A stretch of DNA of 13,380 bases from NCBI GenBank assembly GCA_007118765.1, contig SKQZ01000089.1:1-13380 (forward strand). Reading direction: 5' to 3'. Under the pieces are notes generated by a model. It was given only the letters and a program-made list of their open reading frames with translations. It was not told where the DNA came from and made no database searches. The first letter of the stretch is position 1. The number at the start of each line of letters is the position of its first letter. The position numbers and the translations under genes were made by a program. Origin of the DNA: Candidatus Hydrogenedentota bacterium (GTDB lineage: Bacteria; Hydrogenedentota; Hydrogenedentia; Hydrogenedentales; CAITNO01). Positions 7,635-13,380 of this stretch are shown here, one piece after another.

Positions 7635-8960
7635 ATGCAAGACAAATCGCGACGCACATTCTTATTTGCCGCGGGCACGGGCGCCGCGGCAATGGGCACG
7701 GGATTCTCCGCAGTGGCCACGCCGGAGGGTGCGCATGATGCTGCCGTGGCGGCAGACGTTACCAATTTTGGCGCCAAGGGCGACGGCGTTACGCATTGCG
7801 GCGCTGCTTTTCAACGAGCCATTGATGCGGCGGAATCGGCCGGCGGCGGCATTGTCCACGTTCCGCCGGGCAGGTATCTACTGGAACGAACACCGCTTAT
7901 TGCGAGCCATGTGCATCTCAAGGGCGCAGGCGCTGCCACGGTGTTGTGCGGTTTACGGCCTGATAATCATCGGGGCGCCGCGCTCATCAGCAACAAAGGG
8001 CAACAAGCGCCGGGATATGAAGGGGCCCATGATTGGAGCATTTCGTACTTGACCATTGACAGCCCCCATACCAACGGGATTGTTGTTACCCATGCGACGC
8101 GAGTGTATATTGGCCATATATACGGTGTGGACGTATACCATCATTTTGTGGATACGGCCGGACGCGACATCCTGTGTGAACACCTGTTTCTCACGGGGCG
8201 TAGCGGCACCAGCACCTTTCAAGTTGATTCGTTGAGTGGCGCGCAAACGATTTGGGACGGGCAAGAAGCCGTCTCCCCTTTATTGGACGGTACAGACACC
8301 GAGAATTTGATTTTGCAGAATGCCATCATCACGGCGACGGCGGGTCACACGGGCCACCGACCGCATCACAATACCAGCATTCATTTTCACGGAGACGAAG
8401 CGCAGGGATTCATCTTCAACAACCTGTTGCTGGGCGGCGCCACAACCGGGTTCTATCAGGATGCCAACACGGCGTATCACAACATGCAGATTACGAACGT
8501 TCAATGCGCCAACCCGGGACGTGCCCTGTGGTTTAATCCCGGCAAAACGCAGCAGCGTAATCTAATGATACGCGGCCTGATTCACACGCCTGACCACGCC
8601 GCCAACGACACGGAGACCTATGCGGGCATGGAACTCTATGGCCGGGACGGCCTTTTGGTGTTGGATGTGCAGTTGAACAGCGAACATCATCGCGGGACAG
8701 ACTTTGGGCTGCGCGTGGCGGCGTCACAGCAGGTGCATATTTCATCTGTGCAGGCGGTCGGCACACAGGGACGTGGTATCTGGCTGCATGATCACGGTGA
8801 TGATACCGGGAGCAAGACGGAGCAGATACTGATTCAGGGGTGTATGCTGCGCGGATTTGAAACCGGTTGTGTTCATGACGGCACAGGAACGGTTCATGTG
8901 AGCGACAACTTATTTCACGAGGTGTCCCGTCACTACCACGGAAACTTTACCGGCAAATAA
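7635..8960 (+). CDS. Tat-exported pectate-lyase-superfamily beta-helix protein
   Basis: A 441-residue protein. The start at ATG 7635 is chosen because GGGAG lies 8 nt upstream and the N-terminus then begins directly with a twin-arginine signal: SRRTFLF at 5-11, a hydrophobic Ala/Gly stretch, and probable cleavage near AVA28. The in-frame ATG at 7566 would bury this signal behind 23 extra residues. VTNFGAKGDGVTHCGAAFQRAI from residue 42 is the characteristic opening of Pectate_lyase_3/GH28-like right-handed beta-helices, and the rest has the regular short-strand, Asn/His-rich pattern of parallel beta-helix coils. Family members bind or cleave polysaccharides (lyases, polygalacturonase-like hydrolases, tailspike-like enzymes). 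I cannot assign catalytic residues, so substrate and activity are unknown. It is followed after 196 bp by the diheme protein gene on the same strand, possibly as one transcription unit. Confidence 0.88.
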   Translation: MQDKSRRTFLFAAGTGAAAMGTGFSAVATPEGAHDAAVAADVTNFGAKGDGVTHCGAAFQRAIDAAESAGGGIVHVPPGRYLLERTPLIASHVHLKGAGAATVLCGLRPDNHRGAALISNKGQQAPGYEGAHDWSISYLTIDSPHTNGIVVTHATRVYIGHIYGVDVYHHFVDTAGRDILCEHLFLTGRSGTSTFQVDSLSGAQTIWDGQEAVSPLLDGTDTENLILQNAIITATAGHTGHRPHHNTSIHFHGDEAQGFIFNNLLLGGATTGFYQDANTAYHNMQITNVQCANPGRALWFNPGKTQQRNLMIRGLIHTPDHAANDTETYAGMELYGRDGLLVLDVQLNSEHHRGTDFGLRVAASQQVHISSVQAVGTQGRGIWLHDHGDDTGSKTEQILIQGCMLRGFETGCVHDGTGTVHVSDNLFHEVSRHYHGNFTGK

Positions 8961-9156
8961 CGTGTTTTTATGCGGCCATCCGGGCTGGAAACACGGGCCG
9001 TTTCATTTCCGCAACACCGAAATACGCTCGTTATAGGGTATGATGCTAAAGGAAGAAAGAAAACGACGGTGTTGAATTTGTATACTGACCCCGGCGCCCC
9101 ATCATGGCCGGGCGAAATGGCGCGGCTGGCCGAAGCGGTTCATAAAGGAAAAGAAA

Positions 9157-11748
9157 ATGTATTTCGCACTTCTCAGAAACACGCGGCTGATCATGGGTGC
9201 GTTGCTGTTGATTGGCATGGCGGCAACTGCCCAGGCAAATGATGGACAACAATGGCTTGACGACCTGAGGGCAGCGCAAAGAGAATTGCGGGATATGCCG
9301 CGCAATGAGCGGGCAGAGGCTGTGGTGGCGGTATGGCAGCGGTTGGAATATGCCTATCCGGTGTATATGGACTGGCTTCTTCAGGACGGTTTTGAGGAAC
9401 CCCTTTGGACTGCATCTCCGGCGGGCGGTCGGGAAGGCTTTCGTGTGCAGTCCGCATTGATAGGCCCCAAACTGGCTGCATTGATAATAAACATGGACGC
9501 TGCATACTGGCATGACATGCTGTCCCGGGTGAAGGCGTCGTTGGCGGCGCAGGAGATTCCCCTGCCGGATGAACTGTCCCAACGGCAGGTGACGGCGGAT
9601 GGATTGCCATTGCCTGAACTGGTGAACTTGTATTTGGATATGGGGGCATGGCGTCGCGAGCAGCGGCTGGTCCCTTTGTTGGCGCAACAATGGGACGGCA
9701 TCGTGTTCGCACAGCACTTCAACATGGGAGCGTCACACTACGCTTATACGGAGGGTTTGAGCGACGCCCAAAACGAACGGCATTTTTATCCGGGATCGGC
9801 GTTGCGCCTGTTGCGTTTTGAGGGAGAACATTTCACTGTGGAAACGTTGCTCGAAGACGCCGACGGCGTTATCCGCGATGTGGATGTGTCATGGGACGGC
9901 CAAAAGATTCTGTTTGCATGGAAGAAATCGGATCGTGAAGACGATTACAGTCTGTACGAAATGGACGTCGCCAGTAACGACATTCGCGCGATTAGCGGTG
10001 ACTTGGGTCATGCCGATTATGAGCCGGTTTATTTGCCCAATGGCGATATCCTGTTCAATTCCACACGGTGCGTACAGATCGTGGACTGTTGGTGGACTGA
10101 AGTATCGAACCTATACGTCTGTGCGGCGGACGGACAGTACATGCGGCGCCTGACCTTTGACCAGGTACACACCAACTATCCCACTGTCACCCAGGACGGG
10201 CGCATTGTATATACCCGCTGGGACTATAACGACCGGGGACAGCTGTATCCGCAGGGGTTGTTTGAAATGTTTCCCGACGGCACGGCACAGCGCGAGTATT
10301 ACGGGAATAATTCGTGGTTTCCAACAACTATTCTCCACGCGCGGGACATTCCCGGCACTGAAAAGATGCTGGCCATTTTCACGGGACATCATTCCTGGCA
10401 GGCGGGCAAGGTGGGCGTACTGAATCCCGCCTTGGGGCGGCAGGAAAACGAGGGCGCGCAGCTGGTCGCGCCTGTGCGAAGCACCCCGGCTGAGCGTATT
10501 GACCGATATGGTCAGGAAGGTGATTTATTCAAATATCCCTATCCCGTGGATGCCACACACTTTCTGGTAAGTTATGCGCCCCGCGGCTGGGAAGGACGGG
10601 GCGGCGCAAACAAGATATGGCGTCCGGTGTTTGGCTTGTACTTTATGGACATGGACGGCAATCAGGAATTGCTATATCTGGATGCCGAACAGGAACTGCC
10701 GGTGGGACGGATGGTGCCCCTGACGCCTCGTACGCCCCCGGTTGAACGACCAAGCATGGTGGATTATCGAAAAGACACGGGCATGTTTTACATTCAGGAC
10801 ATTTATGCGGGCGAAGGACTGGAGGATGTGCCCCGGGGCGCCATTAAGTCGTTGCGCGTGGTGGCGCTCGAATACCGCGCTGCGGGCATCGGCAGCAATC
10901 GCAATGAAGGCGTTGCAGGCAATGCGCTGGTGTCCACCCCCATTTCAATCAGCAACGGCAGCTGGGACGTAAAGGTTCCGCTGGGACGTGCCAATGTATA
11001 CGAGGACGGCTCGGCCTTTTTCACGGTTCCCGCCCGCACGCCGGTGTACTTCCAAGCACTCGACGCGGACGGCCACGCGGTACAGAGCATGCGCAGTTGG
11101 GCCACCCTGCAACCGGGCGAAACGCTTTCCTGCGTGGGCTGTCATGACAACAAGAACACCAGCCCTCCTGCCCATGCCACGCCGACACAGGCCATGACGG
11201 CCGGTGCGTCGGCTTTGGATGAGACCTATGGCGCGCCCCGGGGCTTTAGTTTTCCCGAGCGCATTCAGCCTATCTTGGACCGCCATTGTGTATCCTGTCA
11301 TTATGGGGATGAGCCTGCCAACGACAGTGCATCGGACGCAACAGCATTCAGTCTGCTTGCTACGTCGCACAAAGATGAAGGCGCGAAACGGTATTGGAGC
11401 GAAGCCTATCTGCGTCTCACCGAAGGCGGACCGGATGAAGGCCCCGCCCGGTGGATGAGTCCGCAGTCTGCGCCGCCGATGTATCCCCCTTATTACACCG
11501 GCGCAACACGCAGCCCGCTCATAACGCTGCTTGCATCCGGCCACAACGAGGTGACATTGTCGGAAGAAGAAATGCGAACGCTGGCGTGTTGGATTGATCT
11601 GGCCGTGCCGTTCTGCGGCGACTATGCCGAAGCCAATGCATGGAACGATGACGAAAAGGCAAAGCATGAACATTTCATGCAGAAGCGTCGCACAATGGAG
11701 GCGCGGGAAGAAGAAAATATCCAGGCGTACATTCAAGCGCGACAGTGA
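9157..11748 (+). CDS. Periplasmic diheme beta-propeller protein, hydrazine synthase alpha-like (HZS_alpha family)
   Basis: An 863-residue protein with AAAGGAA about 7 nt before the ATG. Residues 1-27 are a Sec signal peptide (cleavage after ATAQA). Residues 28-190 are a helical N-terminal extension. From about 225 there are PD40/TolB-like propeller blades (VDVSWDGQKILFAW, YEPVYLPNGDILFNSTRC, YPTVTQDGRIVYTRWDYNDR). A conserved Cys cluster is at C305, C311 and C322. A middle domain follows, with heme motif CVGCH at 659-663, then a C-terminal cytochrome-like part with CVSCH at 711-715 and a closing LACWIDLAVPFCGDY. Propeller, middle heme domain and C-terminal heme domain is the published plan of anammox HzsA, and from memory the same architecture occurs in many non-anammox Planctomycetota/Verrucomicrobiota-type bacteria. 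No hzsB or hzsC genes are present within the 13 kb seen, so hydrazine synthesis is not implied; a periplasmic redox role is inferred. Heme attachment would need a cytochrome c maturation system. Confidence 0.85.
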   Translation: MYFALLRNTRLIMGALLLIGMAATAQANDGQQWLDDLRAAQRELRDMPRNERAEAVVAVWQRLEYAYPVYMDWLLQDGFEEPLWTASPAGGREGFRVQSALIGPKLAALIINMDAAYWHDMLSRVKASLAAQEIPLPDELSQRQVTADGLPLPELVNLYLDMGAWRREQRLVPLLAQQWDGIVFAQHFNMGASHYAYTEGLSDAQNERHFYPGSALRLLRFEGEHFTVETLLEDADGVIRDVDVSWDGQKILFAWKKSDREDDYSLYEMDVASNDIRAISGDLGHADYEPVYLPNGDILFNSTRCVQIVDCWWTEVSNLYVCAADGQYMRRLTFDQVHTNYPTVTQDGRIVYTRWDYNDRGQLYPQGLFEMFPDGTAQREYYGNNSWFPTTILHARDIPGTEKMLAIFTGHHSWQAGKVGVLNPALGRQENEGAQLVAPVRSTPAERIDRYGQEGDLFKYPYPVDATHFLVSYAPRGWEGRGGANKIWRPVFGLYFMDMDGNQELLYLDAEQELPVGRMVPLTPRTPPVERPSMVDYRKDTGMFYIQDIYAGEGLEDVPRGAIKSLRVVALEYRAAGIGSNRNEGVAGNALVSTPISISNGSWDVKVPLGRANVYEDGSAFFTVPARTPVYFQALDADGHAVQSMRSWATLQPGETLSCVGCHDNKNTSPPAHATPTQAMTAGASALDETYGAPRGFSFPERIQPILDRHCVSCHYGDEPANDSASDATAFSLLATSHKDEGAKRYWSEAYLRLTEGGPDEGPARWMSPQSAPPMYPPYYTGATRSPLITLLASGHNEVTLSEEEMRTLACWIDLAVPFCGDYAEANAWNDDEKAKHEHFMQKRRTMEAREEENIQAYIQARQ

Positions 11749-11795
11749 AGCAGGCGGGTTGCCGACCGGTGGAACTGTTGGGAGTTGCGTGGATT

Positions 11796-11828
11796 GGCGC
11801 GTTGACTGGTTTGCAGCACGCCCTTTTT
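11796..11828 (+). terminator. Intrinsic terminator after the diheme protein gene
   Basis: GGCGCGTTG (11796-11804) pairs with CAGCACGCC (11814-11822) as a nine-position stem with one C/A mismatch and one G-T wobble around a 9-nt loop, followed by C and five T (11824-11828). It lies about 48 bp after the stop at 11748 and would close the beta-helix/diheme unit before yggS. Confidence 0.5.
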
Positions 11829-11844
11829 CATGACGTCAAGCGCC

Positions 11845-11876
11845 CATGCGCCTTGCAATAAACAGCACGGCGCATG
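11845..11876. repeat. Perfect 8-bp inverted repeat upstream of yggS
   Basis: CATGCGCC (11845-11852) and GGCGCATG (11869-11876) are exact inverted copies with a 16-nt spacer. A separate 8-bp palindrome TGACGTCA lies just upstream at 11831-11838. There is no T-run, so this is not a second terminator. A weak promoter candidate overlaps it (TTGCAA 11853-11858, 18 nt, TATCCT 11877-11882, both 4/6), so the repeat could be an operator for yggS. Confidence 0.4.
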
Positions 11877-11926
11877 TATCCTAATAGGCAAGCGCGGGGG
11901 TGCACAACCGGGAGTTTTTCATATCC

Positions 11927-12586
11927 GTGAAGGAACGAATTGCACATAATCTGGACGTGATTCGCGGCAAGATGAAAGATGCGGCACACCGCGCAGGACG
12001 CGACGCTGATGCCATAACGCTTGTTGCGGTGACGAAGACGGTTGGCGTGGAAGAGATAGGTGTATTGCGGACGCTGGGCGTGCGTGACATAGGAGAAAAC
12101 CGAATTGATGCGGCACAGCCCAAAATAGGCGCGTTGCCCGATGATATTCGTTGGCATTTTATTGCGCCCATCCAATCGCGCAAGGCGCGGGATGTTGTCG
12201 CATCTTTTGCCGTGGCGTCGGCGGTGGACCGGGTGAAGATTGCACGGGCGTTGCAAAAGCGTTGTGAAGAACAAGACCGCAGTCTTGAGATTCTGGTTGA
12301 AGTCAATGTTACCGGGGAAGCCTCAAAGCACGGCTTTGCACCGGATACGTTGGCGGACGCGCTGGTGCAAATCCGAGCCTGTGAATGTCTTCATCTCGCC
12401 GGTCTGATGACCATGGCGCCGTTGGATGCGCCGCCGCCGGTGATACGTGACTGCTTTCGCCGTCTGAACAGGCTCGCGGACGAGCACGAACTGAAGGAAC
12501 GCAGCATGGGCATGACCGATGACTTTGAAATAGCCATAGAAGAAGGAGCGACACAGGTGCGTATTGGCCGCGCCTTGTTCGCCTGA
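11927..12586 (+). CDS. yggS: PLP-binding homeostasis protein, YggS/PLPBP (PROSC) family
   Basis: A cytoplasmic protein that binds pyridoxal 5'-phosphate and maintains vitamin B6 and amino-acid homeostasis; it has the alanine-racemase-like TIM-barrel fold but no known catalysis. From the GTG at 11927 it has 219 residues, close to the usual 220-235. Visible motifs: LVAVTKT with the PLP lysine at K37, GENR at 56-59, WHFIAPIQ at 76-83 (usually WHFIGxLQ), VNVTGEASKHGF, LAGLMTM, and SMGMTDDFEIAIEEGATQVR from 193 followed by IGRALF. The start is uncertain. GTG at 11900 is the first possible one after an in-frame TAG and adds 9 residues. GTG 11927 is preferred because it puts the PLP lysine where it sits in E. 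coli YggS (residue 36, recalled), although GGGAG is a long 12 nt upstream. pheS follows after 55 bp. Confidence 0.95.
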   Translation: MKERIAHNLDVIRGKMKDAAHRAGRDADAITLVAVTKTVGVEEIGVLRTLGVRDIGENRIDAAQPKIGALPDDIRWHFIAPIQSRKARDVVASFAVASAVDRVKIARALQKRCEEQDRSLEILVEVNVTGEASKHGFAPDTLADALVQIRACECLHLAGLMTMAPLDAPPPVIRDCFRRLNRLADEHELKERSMGMTDDFEIAIEEGATQVRIGRALFA

Positions 12587-12589
12587 TGA

Positions 12590-12627
12590 CGCATGGAGCG
12601 TGTTCGCGTGTTGTTGCACGGCATGCG
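12590..12627 (+). promoter_or_regulatory. Nested hairpin in the yggS-pheS intergenic leader
   Basis: CGCATG (12590-12595) pairs with CATGCG (12622-12627), and inside it CGTG (12607-12610) pairs with CACG (12617-12620) around a TTGTTG loop. It ends just before the pheS ribosome site AAGGA (12632-12636). It could influence pheS translation, but no T-box features or run of Phe codons is visible. Confidence 0.3.
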
Positions 12628-12641
12628 ATGGAAGGAAATAC

Positions 12642-13380
12642 ATGAAAGAACGTTTTGAAACATTACGCAGCGAAGCCCTTGACGGCATAGAAAACGTGGC
12701 CGATCTCAAGGCGTTGGACGCGCTGCGCGTGGCGTATCTGGGCCGCAAAGGGAAAGTCACAGAAATCCTGCGCGGACTTGGCAAGGCTTCGCCTGAGGAA
12801 CGGCGCGAAATCGGACAAATGGCGAATGCCTTGAAGCAGGAGTTGACCCAGCAGATAGATGCCCGTAAGGTGGCGCTTGAAACACAGGCGCAAGAACAAA
12901 AGGCGCAGTCGGAGACGGTGGATCTCACGTTGCCCGGCAGGACCCCGCCTGCGGGACACATGCATGTGATCAACCAGATTTGCGATGAGATATTGGACAT
13001 CTTTAAGCAGATGGGGTTCCAAGTTGCGTTGGGGCCTGATGTGGAGACGGAGTATTACAATTTTGATGCGCTGAACACGCCGGACGATCATCCGGCACGA
13101 GATTCGCACGACACGTTCTTTGTCAAGCCGGGCGTGGTCTTGCGTACCCAGACATCACCGGTGCAAATGCGCGTGATGGAACAGACGCCGCCGCCTGTGG
13201 CCGTGGTGGTGCCCGGCCGCGTATACCGGGTGGATTTGGACGCCACCCACAGCCCCATGTTTGTGCAAATGGAGGGCCTGCTGGTGGACAAAAACATTAC
13301 CTTTGCCGATTTGAAAGGTACGCTCGTGCATTTCGTGCACACCTTTTTCGGCAAGGATACCAAAATGCGCTTCCGGCCCC
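12642..13380 (+). CDS. pheS: Phenylalanine-tRNA ligase alpha subunit, 3' end outside window
   Basis: The alpha subunit of the (alpha-beta)2 phenylalanyl-tRNA synthetase, which charges tRNA-Phe in the cytoplasm. I read 246 codons from ATG 12642 (AAGGA 5 nt upstream) to the window edge; the usual length is about 340, so roughly the last quarter is missing. Residues 1-90 are the N-terminal coiled-coil arm (LGRKGKVTEILRGLG, then an Arg/Glu-rich helix). LPGRTPPAGHMHVI opens the catalytic domain. Class II core motifs follow: HPARDSHDTFFV, then LRTQTSPVQ at 167-175, GRVYRVDLDATHSPMF, and FVQMEGLLVD from 207. Q209 and E211, in the Phe-binding segment, are kept. Two usually conserved His are changed: Q170 in the normal RTHTSPVQ and V208 in the normal FHQxEG. 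pheT is expected immediately to the right. Confidence 0.97.
   Translation, partial: MKERFETLRSEALDGIENVADLKALDALRVAYLGRKGKVTEILRGLGKASPEERREIGQMANALKQELTQQIDARKVALETQAQEQKAQSETVDLTLPGRTPPAGHMHVINQICDEILDIFKQMGFQVALGPDVETEYYNFDALNTPDDHPARDSHDTFFVKPGVVLRTQTSPVQMRVMEQTPPPVAVVVPGRVYRVDLDATHSPMFVQMEGLLVDKNITFADLKGTLVHFVHTFFGKDTKMRFRP

Noticed and set aside
8973..9009. Possible terminator after the beta-helix gene (CGGCC/GGCCG then TTTCATTT)
   Set aside because: Only a 5-bp stem with an 18-nt loop and an interrupted T-tract; too weak to call.
8961..9156. Search for a promoter in the 196 bp before the diheme gene
   Set aside because: TATGAT (9039-9044) and TATACT (9081-9086) are present, but neither has a plausible -35 at 15-19 nt.
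8970..9242. A 90-codon plus-strand reading frame between the beta-helix gene and the diheme gene
   Set aside because: No ribosome site before its ATG, no recognisable domain, and it overlaps the signal-peptide region of the well-supported diheme gene in another frame.
10945..11736. A 263-codon minus-strand reading frame
   Set aside because: It is antisense to the diheme protein gene, which has heme motifs, signal peptide and family features; the antisense translation is Arg/His-rich and low in recognisable motifs.
12593..12658. A 21-codon frame overlapping the pheS start, considered as a Phe attenuation leader peptide
   Set aside because: It contains a single Phe codon, has no ribosome site and lacks a following terminator.
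1..13380. CRISPR array, tRNA or rRNA genes, transposase or integrase genes
   Set aside because: No regularly spaced direct repeats, cloverleaf-like segments or transposase/integrase motifs were seen in reading the window.

Overview
This window looks like bacterial chromosome of moderate to high GC. It encodes exported and surface proteins together with core housekeeping genes. The mix (a GEVED/Ig-like giant secreted protein, a Tat-exported beta-helix protein, and a diheme propeller protein related to hydrazine synthase alpha) resembles free-living Planctomycetota, Verrucomicrobiota, Lentisphaerota or Hydrogenedentota. That placement is inference; no rRNA gene or other phylogenetic marker is used beyond the partial pheS.

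Layout. Everything left of about 7.51 kb is on the minus strand and everything right of about 7.63 kb is on the plus strand, so the window is built around one divergent switch. Minus strand, read in transcription order: ispE (isoprenoid MEP pathway); then two overlapping membrane-associated GTPase genes of dynamin-like/YfjP type, both starting at TTG and with their own promoter candidate; then a very large secreted multidomain protein that runs off the left edge with 960 codons in view. Plus strand: a Tat-exported pectate-lyase-like beta-helix protein; an 863-residue periplasmic protein with a beta-propeller and two CxxCH heme sites, matching the HZS_alpha-like family; a good intrinsic terminator; then the PLP-binding protein YggS and the 5' three quarters of pheS, which runs off the right edge.

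How the genes fit together. ispE, yggS and pheS are ordinary housekeeping genes. The two GTPases are almost certainly co-translated (37 bp overlap) and probably form a heteromeric membrane-remodelling pair; one lacks a recognisable G4 motif. The beta-helix and diheme genes are both exported, lie head to tail 196 bp apart and end in a shared terminator, so they may form one transcription unit with a periplasmic role. The diheme protein is the most interesting gene: it has the propeller plus two-heme plan of hydrazine synthase alpha, but no beta or gamma subunit gene is visible nearby, so its redox function is unknown.

Two real genes are open at the window edges (1-2881 minus and 12642-13380 plus) and were read codon by codon.
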